Of a stretch of DNA of 64,000 nucleotides, positions 39,853 to 48,320 are shown piece after piece. The stretch covers positions 38,044 through 102,043 of the forward strand of contig CADAJF010000001.1 in NCBI GenBank assembly GCA_902788175.1, written 5' to 3'. The position numbers and the translations under genes were made by a program. Position 1 is the first letter of the stretch; each line of letters starts with the position of its first letter. This stretch comes from an uncultured Bacteroidia bacterium. Lineage in GTDB: Bacteria > Bacteroidota > Bacteroidia > Bacteroidales > UBA932. The notes beneath the pieces were generated by a model, which did no database searches, was not told the DNA's origin, and worked only from the letters and a program-made list of their open reading frames with translations.

Positions 39853-40865
39853 AGCACGTTCACCTTAACGCCGTCCCTGAGGGCCGACTGTCCCTTCACC
39901 ACCACGCGCTCCCCGCCCTGGAGGCCTTCCGTAATCTCATACTCCGTACCCATGTGGCGGCCGGTTTTTACCGGGAGGTAACTGACGGTGCCGTCCTCCT
40001 TCAGTACATAGATGAAGCGCGTACCGGTACCTTCCTGCTTGACCAGGGCCCGGTCCGGGACCACCACGCTGCGGCGCGTCCCGAAGTTCACGTTTACGCG
40101 GGCATACATGCCGGGGCGCAGCACGCGGTCCGTGTTGGGGACGCGGACTTCGGCCTTGAAGGTGTGCGTGGCGGCGTCCATGGTGGGATGCAGGCGCTCC
40201 ACCTTGCCGGTGAATGTGCGGCCCGGGATAGCATCCACGGTGAGGCTTACCTCGTCCCCTTTGGCCACCCGGGTGTACTCGCTCTCGGAGATGCCTACCA
40301 GCAGCTTGACAGGCGTCACCTGCTGCACCACAAAGAGCGGGGCGCTCAGGGAGAACATGTCCCCGGCGTCAAAGTTGCGGGCGGTCACGTAACCGCTGAT
40401 AGGGCTGCGCAGGATGGTGTTTTCACGCAGGTTACTCAGATTGGTGCGGCGCACCTTGTAGCCAAGTTCGGCCGTCTCGAAGTCACTCTTGGAGACGCCG
40501 CCTTCCTCATAGAGACCCTTCAGGCGTTCGTACTCTATCTCGTCGTTCTGGACCTGGAGCTCCATCTGTTCCAGCTGGAGGCGGTCCATCTCTGCCAGGA
40601 CCTGGCCCTTGGAAACATAGTCTCCCACTTCCACATTCACCTTGCGGATACGGCCGCCGCTCTGCGGCATGATGTTGTTCACGGCCCAGGCCTGCACGGT
40701 GGCGGCATAAGTGTTTTCCTGAGGGACGTCCCGCACCTGCGAAACGGTCACCTCCACATTGGGAATCACTTCCTCGGGGGCCTCAGTGGCATTTTGGCTG
40801 GAACTGTTGCTGTTCCCGCAGGCTGCGGCCACAAAGGCTCCAAGCAGCAGTGCATACTTTCTCAT
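39849..40865 (-). CDS. RND periplasmic adaptor lipoprotein
   Basis: The 338-residue protein has a lipobox (FVAAAC, Cys16), a barrel-sandwich hybrid (GRIRKVNVEVGDYVSKGQVL), a coiled coil (QLEQMELQVQNDEIEYERLK), and a membrane-proximal part (GTRFIYVLKEDGTVSYLPVK). It links the pump to TolC. The start MRKYALLL is 10 nt after the TolC stop; the frame to 40904 overlaps TolC and is rejected. Confidence 0.93.
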   Translation of the reverse strand: MRKYALLLGAFVAAACGNSNSSSQNATEAPEEVIPNVEVTVSQVRDVPQENTYAATVQAWAVNNIMPQSGGRIRKVNVEVGDYVSKGQVLAEMDRLQLEQMELQVQNDEIEYERLKGLYEEGGVSKSDFETAELGYKVRRTNLSNLRENTILRSPISGYVTARNFDAGDMFSLSAPLFVVQQVTPVKLLVGISESEYTRVAKGDEVSLTVDAIPGRTFTGKVERLHPTMDAATHTFKAEVRVPNTDRVLRPGMYARVNVNFGTRRSVVVPDRALVKQEGTGTRFIYVLKEDGTVSYLPVKTGRHMGTEYEITEGLQGGERVVVKGQSALRDGVKVNVL

Positions 40866-40875
40866 ATCTGTACTT

Positions 40876-42393
40876 TTATTTTTCTTCGGTAAAATCGTAG
40901 CCAAGGGTTTGCTCCAGGCCGGCTTTGGCCGTCACGAAGCTGTAGATGGCCTGCACGGCCTGCAGACGCGTCTGGGTAAGGGTGAGCTCCGTATTGTTCA
41001 GGTCCGTGAGGGTGCTCTTCCCCAGCCGATAGCTCTTGGACGCAATGTCGTAGGCTTTTTCCGCCGATGCAAGCGCGCTCCGGGCGGCATCATAGGTTTT
41101 CATGGCCGTTTCCATGGTGGAAAGGCTCTGGCGTATGCCTATCCGCAGCTGGCGCTCCGCCTCCTGGCGCTGGAGGTCCAGTTCATCGGCCTGGATGCGG
41201 GTTTGCCGGATGGCATAGTAGCGCTGCCCGCCGGAGAAGATGGGGATGTTCAGGCTGAACACCAAGGTGCTGGAAGGCAGCCACTTCCACTGGCTCAGGT
41301 TGAATTTGTCGCTCTGGGTGTAGTAGTTGTAGCTCACTTGCATGGAGAGGCTGGGAAGATAGGCGTACTGCTGCATGCGGATCTGCCGGGAAAGCATCTC
41401 TGCCTGGGCAGCCAGCTGACGGAGCTGGGAGTTGCGGTCCAGGGGGGCGTCGCCCCCTTCCTGATACTCGTAGAACATCTTGTCCGCGTAGTCTTCCAGC
41501 TTGCCGGCCACGTCAATGGCGTGGTCCAGATCCATGCCCATCACGGCTTTGAGCTGCCACAGGGACAGGTAGATGGCGTTCTCTGCGTTGTAGAGGTTGG
41601 GAATGGCGGCAGCCAGGGTGCTATGGGCCCGGGCCATGTCCATTTCCGAAGCTTTCTGGACGTTGTAGCGGCTTTCCGTGTACTTGAAGTTCTGGACAGC
41701 GTTCTCATAGACGGCGTTGTACACCTCGTACGAGGCCTTGGCCATGAGGACGGCAAAGTAGGCCTGTTTGACAGAGGCCACGGTGCCCAGGCGCGAATCC
41801 CGTGCCTGTTCCACGGCCAGTTCCACCTGGTCCCCGCTCAGGCGCAGGCTTTCCCACAGCTGCATGTTCACCAGCGGCATGGAAGCGCTAAGACCCAGCT
41901 GAACCTGGTTCCGGCGGCCCATCTCGATGGGGTCGCTGGACGAAGAAGCGCCCTCCCCGGGGTCCGGCTGCGGCGACACATAGGGCACAAACGGCGTACC
42001 GGTAGCCTGATAAAGCTGCTCAATATAATACATGATGGGCTCGAAGGCCGATGCAAACATGGACGACATACCTCCGCCGCTGCTGCCACTGCCGCTGTCA
42101 TCGTCCGAGCCGAAGAAAACCTTCTGCTTCTGGATGGCGTAGCTGTACATGCCGCTGGCACTGATTTGCGGGAAAAGCTGGCCATAGGCTCCTTTGCGGG
42201 CATACTCGCTGCGCCGGATCTCCATATCCGCCACCTTGACGGAGGTATTCTCGCTGAGGGCTATCTTGATGGCGTCTTCCAGGCCCAGTACCAGGGTGCT
42301 GTCTCCGGCGGGGCGCTCCGTTCCCTGGAACTGCGCCCACACCGCTGTGGGAAGAAAGAGTAAAAAAGTCAGAATCAGTTTGTTCAATCGCAT
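40876..42393 (-). CDS. TolC-family outer-membrane efflux protein
   Basis: The 505-residue protein has a signal peptide (LFLPTAVWAQ) and two TolC repeats (GLEDAIKIALSENTSVKVAD; YAYLPSLSMQVSYNYYTQSD). Near residues 95-108 an insert reads GSDDDSGSGSSGGGMSS, and near 145-155 PDPGEGASSSSDPIE. These low-complexity, Ser/Gly/Asp-rich stretches are unusual in TolC and probably face outside. It is the first gene of the efflux operon. Confidence 0.92.
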   Translation of the reverse strand: MRLNKLILTFLLFLPTAVWAQFQGTERPAGDSTLVLGLEDAIKIALSENTSVKVADMEIRRSEYARKGAYGQLFPQISASGMYSYAIQKQKVFFGSDDDSGSGSSGGGMSSMFASAFEPIMYYIEQLYQATGTPFVPYVSPQPDPGEGASSSSDPIEMGRRNQVQLGLSASMPLVNMQLWESLRLSGDQVELAVEQARDSRLGTVASVKQAYFAVLMAKASYEVYNAVYENAVQNFKYTESRYNVQKASEMDMARAHSTLAAAIPNLYNAENAIYLSLWQLKAVMGMDLDHAIDVAGKLEDYADKMFYEYQEGGDAPLDRNSQLRQLAAQAEMLSRQIRMQQYAYLPSLSMQVSYNYYTQSDKFNLSQWKWLPSSTLVFSLNIPIFSGGQRYYAIRQTRIQADELDLQRQEAERQLRIGIRQSLSTMETAMKTYDAARSALASAEKAYDIASKSYRLGKSTLTDLNNTELTLTQTRLQAVQAIYSFVTAKAGLEQTLGYDFTEEK

Positions 42394-42470
42394 ACAATCG
42401 CTCGATAAAAGTCCCCTTTATCTTGCAAAAATTACGCCTAAGCATAGTTTTTGAAGCAAAATAAATTACT

Positions 42471-42478
42471 TACCTTTG
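42471..42478 (+). promoter_or_regulatory. -7 box immediately before lgt
   Basis: TACCTTTG on the plus strand ends 5 nt before the ATG at 42484, so the lgt transcript is probably leaderless or nearly so. Confidence 0.6.
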
Positions 42479-42483
42479 TACGT

Positions 42484-43371
42484 ATGGAATACTTGACTGT
42501 AAACTGGAATATAGACCCCGCCATCTTCCGCTTGGGCGGGCTGGAGCTCAGATACTACTCCGTCCTCTTCGTGGGCGGTTTCATCCTGGGCTGGTATATC
42601 ATGAAAAGCTTCTTCAAGCGGGAGAATATCAAGCAGGACCTGCTGGACCCCCTGCTCTACATGCTGCTGCTCTGCACCATCGTGGGCGCCCGGCTGGGGC
42701 ACTGCCTTTTCTATCAGCCAGACTATTACCTGGGCTCCTGGAGCGGCTTCTGGGAAATCTTCATGCCCTGGAAGGGCGGCCTGGCCAGCCACGGCGGCAC
42801 CATCGCCATCCTGCTGGGCATCTGGTGGTATGCCCGCAAGTACGGCCGCTCCAATGGCTTCGACTATGTATGGGTGCTGGACCACCTGGTCATCCCCGTA
42901 GCCTTCGCCGCCTGCTTTATTCGGCTTGGAAACCTCTTTAACTCAGAGATTTACGGCGGTCCCACCTCCCTTCCCTGGGGCTTTGTCTTTGAGCGCAACG
43001 GGGAAACCGTGGCCAAGCACCCCACCCAGCTCTATGAGGCCGGCACCTATCTGCTGCTGGGCATCCTTCTGATGTGGCTATACTGGAAACGCCTGGACAA
43101 AACCTACCGGGGCACTTATGTGGGAATCTTCCTTATCGGCTGCTTCGGCTCCCGCTTCCTTATTGAGTTTATCAAGAACCCTCAGGTGGCGTTCGAGGAG
43201 GGCATGGCCCTTAACATGGGTCAGCTCCTCAGCATCCCCTTCGTGCTGCTGGGAATCGGCCTTCTGGTCTATGCCTTCGTGCGCAAGCTTCCCGCCCGCG
43301 CCACCCCTCCTTCGGACCAGCCCACCGCCTCCAAGCCCAAACCCCAAACCCACTACGCCCGTCCACTCTAA
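42484..43371 (+). CDS. lgt: Prolipoprotein diacylglyceryl transferase
   Basis: The 295-residue membrane enzyme has the Lgt signature ACFIRLGNLFNSEIYG (Arg, Gly-Asn, Asn, Glu) and HPTQLYEAGTY, plus seven helices (for example SVLFVGGFILGWYIM). It adds diacylglycerol to lipobox cysteines, serving the many lipoproteins here. The start MEYLTVNWNIDPAIF matches homologs; the frame back to 42451 crosses the -7 box. The C-terminus has a Pro/Lys-rich tail (PSDQPTASKPKPQ). Confidence 0.94.
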   Translation: MEYLTVNWNIDPAIFRLGGLELRYYSVLFVGGFILGWYIMKSFFKRENIKQDLLDPLLYMLLLCTIVGARLGHCLFYQPDYYLGSWSGFWEIFMPWKGGLASHGGTIAILLGIWWYARKYGRSNGFDYVWVLDHLVIPVAFAACFIRLGNLFNSEIYGGPTSLPWGFVFERNGETVAKHPTQLYEAGTYLLLGILLMWLYWKRLDKTYRGTYVGIFLIGCFGSRFLIEFIKNPQVAFEEGMALNMGQLLSIPFVLLGIGLLVYAFVRKLPARATPPSDQPTASKPKPQTHYARPL

Positions 43372-43387
43372 CCGCGTGATAAAGAAT

Positions 43388-43483
43388 CCCCTGATTCTCA
43401 GCCGTTTACAAAAATCAATCGTTGCAAATTGCAACGATTGATTTTTATAAATAACAGCCAGTCAGGCACTTAGCTATCAGGGC
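43388..43483. repeat. Palindromic repeat element, copy 1
   Basis: The core is a near-perfect palindrome with 17-bp arms, AAAATCAATCGTTGCAA and its complement around one A (43411-43445). Outer arms CCCTGAT and ATCAGGG lie about 40 nt away. It sits between lgt and pgk. Confidence 0.75.
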
Positions 43484-43494
43484 CGATGGGGATT

Positions 43495-44748
43495 TTAGTC
43501 CTGGATGGCGGCAATGCCGGGGAGAATCTTGCCTTCGATGGCTTCCAGCATGGCGCCGCCGCCGGTGGAGACGTAGCTCACTTTGTCTGCGTAACCCATC
43601 TGGGTAACGGCGGCCACAGAGTCGCCGCCGCCCACCAGGGTGTAAGCGCCCATCCGGGTGGCTTCTGCCAGGTCTTCTGCAATCTGGAGCGTACCCTTGG
43701 CAAAGTTGGGGAGTTCAAAAACGCCCACTGGTCCGTTCCAAAGGATGGTTTTGGAAGAGAGGATAATCTTTTTCCAGTTCTCCAGGCTGGCGGGAGCGGC
43801 ATCCATGCCCTCCCAGTCGTCGGGTATCTGGGTGATGGGGAAGATCTGGCGGGGAGCGTCATTGTCGAAACTCTGGGCGCAGACGGTGGCAACGCTCAGG
43901 GACAGGTTCACGCCGCGCTCCTTGGCTTCCTTCAGGATTTCGAGAGCATCCGGAATGAGCTCGTCCTCATGCAGGGAAAGGCCCACATGGCCGCCCTGTG
44001 CCTTGATGAAGGTATAGCCCATACCGCCGCCGATAATGAGGTTGTCCACCTTCCCCAGCAGGTTCTTCAGGACAGCCAGCTTGGAGCTGACCTTGGAGCC
44101 GCCGATGATGGCCGTCAGCGGGCGCTGGGCATTCTTGAGGATATTGTCGATGGCCTTGATCTCGCCTTCCATCAGGTAGCCGAACATCTTGTCATTCGGG
44201 AAAAATTCTGCGATAAGGGCGGTGGAGGCGTGCGCACGGTGGGCGGTGCCGAAGGCATCGTTGATATAACAATCGGCATAACCGGCGAGGGTTTTTACAA
44301 ACGCCTTCTGGCTTTCCTTCACAGCCTTTTTGGCAGCCTTCTTCTCTTCCTCGGTGGCATCTTCTGCCAGGCCGCGGGGCTTGCCTTCCTCTTCTGCATA
44401 ATAGCGGAGGTTTTCCAGCAGGAGGGCCTCACCGGGTTTCAGGGCGGCGGCCTGCTCTGCAGCCTTCATACAGTCCGGGGCAAACTGGACGGGAACGCCC
44501 AGGCACTCGCTCACGCGAGCTACAATATGCTGGAGGGAGAACTTGGGATCCACTTTCTTGGGACGGCCCAAGTGCGACATGATGATCAGGGAACCGCCTT
44601 CTGCGAGTACCTTTTTAAGGGTGGGCATGGCCCTGCGGATGCGGGTGTCGTCCGTGATTTCGAAGTTTTCGTTGAGGGGGACGTTGAAGTCTACGCGTAC
44701 GATGGCTTTTTTGCCGGAAAAATCGTACTTGTCGATGAATTGCTGCAT
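43495..44748 (-). CDS. pgk: Phosphoglycerate kinase
   Basis: The 417-residue enzyme has the PGK signature [33 protein letters not shown], the nucleotide region [20 protein letters not shown], and the C-terminal [20 protein letters not shown]. It makes ATP from 1,3-bisphosphoglycerate. The start [14 protein letters not shown] lies 33 nt after a -7 box at 44781-44788; the frame back to 44781 crosses that box. Confidence 0.97.
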   Translation of the reverse strand: MQQFIDKYDFSGKKAIVRVDFNVPLNENFEITDDTRIRRAMPTLKKVLAEGGSLIIMSHLGRPKKVDPKFSLQHIVARVSECLGVPVQFAPDCMKAAEQAAALKPGEALLLENLRYYAEEEGKPRGLAEDATEEEKKAAKKAVKESQKAFVKTLAGYADCYINDAFGTAHRAHASTALIAEFFPNDKMFGYLMEGEIKAIDNILKNAQRPLTAIIGGSKVSSKLAVLKNLLGKVDNLIIGGGMGYTFIKAQGGHVGLSLHEDELIPDALEILKEAKERGVNLSLSVATVCAQSFDNDAPRQIFPITQIPDDWEGMDAAPASLENWKKIILSSKTILWNGPVGVFELPNFAKGTLQIAEDLAEATRMGAYTLVGGGDSVAAVTQMGYADKVSYVSTGGGAMLEAIEGKILPGIAAIQD

Positions 44749-44780
44749 GGTATAGAGTATATTAATGTTGTTCCAACTCA

Positions 44781-44798
44781 CAAAGTTAGCTATATTTG
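44781..44798. promoter_or_regulatory. Divergent -7 boxes for pgk and the methyltransferase
   Basis: TAACTTTG on the minus strand (44781-44788) serves pgk. TATATTTG on the plus strand (44791-44798) serves the methyltransferase. They are 2 nt apart. Confidence 0.65.
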
Positions 44799-44816
44799 CA
44801 AAAATTTCAAAAAGTT

Positions 44817-45764
44817 ATGGCGATAGAATTCCCTGCAGCCTATTGGAAAGACTATGAACTCCTGGACTCCGGAAACGGGGAAAAGCTGGAGCGCTTTGGC
44901 AAATACGTGCTCAGAAGGCCGGAGCCCAAGGCCCTCTGGACCCCCTCCATGAGCACGGCCGAGTGGCAGCGCCTAAGCCACGTCACCTTCACTCCGGGCG
45001 CCGGATTCGGCAAAGCCGGAAAGGAAGACAGCGGCACCTGGGACCGTTCCAAGCGGATGGAAGACCAGTGGGGTATCGCCTATAACGGGGAACAGGACCC
45101 TGAAACGCACGCCGCCAGCGACCTGCACCTCTCCCTCCGCCTGGGCCTCACCTCCTTCAAGCACGTGGGCGTATTCCCGGAGCAGGCCCCCAATTGGGAG
45201 TTTATCTACAAGGAAACCAGCCGTTTATGCCGCATCCACAAGGCCAACGGCCTGCCCGCTCCCAAAGTATTGAACCTCTTCGCTTACACCGGCGCCGCCT
45301 CCCTTGCAGCCAAATGTGCGGGGGCCGATGTCACCCACCTCGACTCCGTCCGTCAGGTAGTCACCTGGGCGCGCGAGAACATGGAGCGCAGCGGCCTGGA
45401 CGGCATCCGCTGGGTGGTGGAGGATGCGCTCAAGTTCGCCCGGCGGGAAGCGCGGCGCGGCAACAGCTACAGCGGCATCATCCTGGACCCTCCGGCTTAC
45501 GGCCACGGCCCGGACGGTGAAAAATGGAAACTGGACGAGCTCCTCTTCGGCCTGCTGCAAAACGTGGCGGAAATCCTTTCCCCGCGCGACGCCTTCATGG
45601 TCCTGAACCTCTATTCCAACGGTTACAGCGCCGCCCTGGGAGAAACAGTGGTCCGCGAAGCCTTCAAAGGCGCCTTCCGCGAAATGACCTCCGGCGAACT
45701 CGCCCTGGCCGATTCCTTCGGCAAGAATCTCCCCCTCAGCATCTACGTCCGCCTAAAACGCTAA
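44817..45764 (+). CDS. Class I SAM-dependent methyltransferase (RlmI-like)
   Basis: The 315-residue protein has a SAM site VLNLFAYTGAASLAAKCAGA, VTHLDSVRQVVTWARENMER, and the catalytic motif IILDPPAYGHGPDGEKWKLD (DPPAYG). The fold is that of rRNA cytosine-C5 methyltransferases, though it lacks the PUA domain of RlmI. The substrate is probably an RNA base. The start MAIEFPAAYW is fixed by the -7 box 18 nt upstream. Confidence 0.88.
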   Translation: MAIEFPAAYWKDYELLDSGNGEKLERFGKYVLRRPEPKALWTPSMSTAEWQRLSHVTFTPGAGFGKAGKEDSGTWDRSKRMEDQWGIAYNGEQDPETHAASDLHLSLRLGLTSFKHVGVFPEQAPNWEFIYKETSRLCRIHKANGLPAPKVLNLFAYTGAASLAAKCAGADVTHLDSVRQVVTWARENMERSGLDGIRWVVEDALKFARREARRGNSYSGIILDPPAYGHGPDGEKWKLDELLFGLLQNVAEILSPRDAFMVLNLYSNGYSAALGETVVREAFKGAFREMTSGELALADSFGKNLPLSIYVRLKR

Positions 45765-45766
45765 CG

Positions 45767-45859
45767 CCTGTCTATCAGCAAGTTATAAAAATCAATCGTT
45801 GCAAATTGCAACGATTGATTTCTGTAATCGCCTCTGGCACAGATACTTGCGTATCAGGG
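45767..45859. repeat. Palindromic repeat element, copy 2
   Basis: The core AAAATCAATCGTTGCAA plus complement is identical to copy 1 except for the last base of the right arm. Outer arms are CTATCAGCAAGT and ACTTGCGTATCAG. It lies between convergent genes. Confidence 0.75.
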
Positions 45860-45881
45860 CTGAGGGGGATATTTGGCGGGG

Positions 45882-48317
45882 TTATTTCAGGCCTTGCTCG
45901 ATTTGCTGGGCGATGGAGAGCCAGTGGCCCTTGGTGGCGGCATCGGGACCTTTGCCCTTGGCGGCCTTCTTCTGGATGTCCATCAGCTCGCCGATCAGGA
46001 GGGCACGGCTGGGAGAACTCTTGGACCGGGGGGCCTTGACTGCATCCAGCGCAGCGGAGACAAAGCGGCTCTGGAGGTACTGCCTGTAGGAAGAAACCTT
46101 GCCGCCTTTCTCCAGCTCGGAGAACACCATGCCGTGAAGGTCCTGGAGGTAGTCTTCCGGGGCATAGTTGCCGGAGCCGGCCTGGGCGAAGGAAGCCATG
46201 CGGTCAAGGCGCTCAACACTAAGCAGGAAACCGGTGCTTACCACATTGTTCACCAGCGGATAGAGCTTCTCTTCCGGCGTGTCCGTGAGGTTGAAGATAT
46301 AAGGCTGCTCCACCAGCCAGGACGGCTTCTGGAACACGCGGCGGTTCAGGAACTGCAGGCACTTTTTCTGGTGGTCCCTGGGCACAGGGGCATACTTGGG
46401 ACCTGCCTCTTCCACGCTCTTGTTGGTGATATAGCGGCCGCCGATATTCATGGCCACATGGCCCAGGTAACGGCCATACTGCTGCACCAGGGCGCTGTAC
46501 ATGCGGTTCAGGTTGGTGTACATGTTGCCTTCCTCGGTGTTCCACTCCGGAAGCTGGCCGATAATGCGCTGGAGGTTCTGGATGCCGTAGTCGCTGGCGG
46601 CCACGGCGTCGTCGCCAAGGTCTTCGCTCTGAGCGCGGGGGTCCTGGTCATAGCCTTCGCCGCCGAACCAGAGCTTGGGATCGGCCTGCAGACGGGCGAT
46701 GATTTCCTTGTTCCACCACAGATGGTCCTCTTTGGGGTCCGTGATATAGGTGGGCTTGTAGCCGTATTCGATGGCCCACTTGTCATAGGTGTTGATGCGG
46801 GGATAGATACCGGCCGTGCCGATATTGTCTTCCGGCTGCGCCACATAGTTGAAGCGGGCATAGTCCATGATGCTCACGGTGTGGCCGTTGGCCTCTACCC
46901 ACTCTTTGTCGCGGAGTTTCTCTACGGGCGTCATGGAGGAGGAGCCCTTGTTATGGCGCAGGCCCAGCGTGTGGCCTACCTCGTGGGAGGAGACAAAGCG
47001 GATGAGGTCTCCCATGAGTTCCTCGTCGTACTTGAAAGCGCGGGCGCGGGGATCCACGGCGGCCACCTGAATCTGGTACCAGTCATGTACCAGGGTCATC
47101 ACATTGTGGTACCAGCCGATATGGCTTTCCAGAATCTCACCGCTGCGAGGGTCGTGCACATTGGGGCCGTAGGCATTGGCGATGGGCGAAGCCAGGTAGC
47201 GGATTACGCAGAAACGGGCATCCTCCAGGCTCATGTCCGGACGGTCTTCCGGCCATTCCTCGCCGCGGATGGCGTTCTTCCAGCCGGCCTGCTCAAAGGC
47301 AACCTGCCAGTCATTCACGCCGGCAATCAGGTACTTGCGCCACTGCTTGGGCGTAGCGGGGTCTATATAGTAGATGATGGGCTTGATGGGCTCCACCAGT
47401 TCTCCCCTCTTCTGCTTCTCCACGTCTTCCGGGCGGGCCTCCAGGCGGTAGCGGGTGATGAAGCGAACCTGCTCCGTACCCTGCTGCTCGTCGGAGAAAT
47501 GGGTGTAACCGCCGGCGAAGTAGCCTACGCGGGGGTCGAACCAGCGCTGCTGCATGGGAACCTCCGGCAGCAGGATGAAGGAGGTGTTGAGAACCATCGT
47601 CACCACACCGGCTTCACGGCCTGCGGGCAGGCTGTTGGCGCGTACGGGGCCGCTGGCACCGCCGGGACCGCCCGGCGTGGGCTGGTTGTAGGTGTAGGTC
47701 TTGGTCACCGTCACTTCCGTGTTGATGGGATAGGAACGCATGCTCTGGATGAAGCTGGCATCGGCCTTCAGGTTACCCAGGTTGAACTGCTTCTTGGTGC
47801 GCTGGTCCAGCGAGAAAATCTGCAGGTCCCCTTCGAAGAGGCTGTTGGCCTTGATGCGGGTGGTACCGGCGTTCCCGCCTTTTTCCGGCTTAAACGAGGC
47901 TACAATGGGGTTTTCGGAGCTTACGCGCACGGCCTTGGCAATCTGGTCCTGGGCCGGGGCCTCCACGTTCACCACGTCCACTCTGAGGAGCAGGTTACCG
48001 GTGGGTGCCTTCTCCCAGTAGAGCATGGCCTCTGCCACTTGTTCGCCGCCATAGACGCCGGCGCCCATGGTGTTGGCCACATAGCGCGTAACGGCCAGGA
48101 TGCGGCGGCCCAGCAGGCTGTCCGGCACCTCCATATACCAGTCTTTTTCATTCTGGGCTACGGAGAAAAGGCCCTTGGAGAAGTTCAGATTGGCGGGAGC
48201 CTCTTTTTTCTCCTGGGGTTTGTCTCCGGCGGGCGCATCCGGGCGCGGGGGACGCCCCTGGGACAGGCCGCTCACACATACTGCGAGCGCAACGAGGGTA
48301 ATAAGGATTCGTTTCAT
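45882..48317 (-). CDS. Zinc-dependent metalloprotease (DUF5117/DUF4953 type)
   Basis: The 811-residue secreted protein (signal ending VSGLSQG) has the metzincin site SSHEVGHTLGLRHNKGSS at about residue 446 with the Met-turn region VSIMDYARFNYVAQPED. N-terminal DUF5117 and C-terminal DUF4953 regions match large Bacteroidota metalloproteases of unknown substrate. A short Pro/Gly stretch (PTPGGPGGASGP) lies between domains. It starts 3 nt after the DUF2723 stop and is co-transcribed with it. Confidence 0.9.
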   Translation of the reverse strand: MKRILITLVALAVCVSGLSQGRPPRPDAPAGDKPQEKKEAPANLNFSKGLFSVAQNEKDWYMEVPDSLLGRRILAVTRYVANTMGAGVYGGEQVAEAMLYWEKAPTGNLLLRVDVVNVEAPAQDQIAKAVRVSSENPIVASFKPEKGGNAGTTRIKANSLFEGDLQIFSLDQRTKKQFNLGNLKADASFIQSMRSYPINTEVTVTKTYTYNQPTPGGPGGASGPVRANSLPAGREAGVVTMVLNTSFILLPEVPMQQRWFDPRVGYFAGGYTHFSDEQQGTEQVRFITRYRLEARPEDVEKQKRGELVEPIKPIIYYIDPATPKQWRKYLIAGVNDWQVAFEQAGWKNAIRGEEWPEDRPDMSLEDARFCVIRYLASPIANAYGPNVHDPRSGEILESHIGWYHNVMTLVHDWYQIQVAAVDPRARAFKYDEELMGDLIRFVSSHEVGHTLGLRHNKGSSSMTPVEKLRDKEWVEANGHTVSIMDYARFNYVAQPEDNIGTAGIYPRINTYDKWAIEYGYKPTYITDPKEDHLWWNKEIIARLQADPKLWFGGEGYDQDPRAQSEDLGDDAVAASDYGIQNLQRIIGQLPEWNTEEGNMYTNLNRMYSALVQQYGRYLGHVAMNIGGRYITNKSVEEAGPKYAPVPRDHQKKCLQFLNRRVFQKPSWLVEQPYIFNLTDTPEEKLYPLVNNVVSTGFLLSVERLDRMASFAQAGSGNYAPEDYLQDLHGMVFSELEKGGKVSSYRQYLQSRFVSAALDAVKAPRSKSSPSRALLIGELMDIQKKAAKGKGPDAATKGHWLSIAQQIEQGLK

Positions 48318-48320
48318 CTG

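Noticed and set aside
38275-39981. A 568-codon frame antisense to the RND pump
   Set aside because: Low-information, His/Gln-rich translation typical of a shadow frame; the pump on the other strand is unambiguous.
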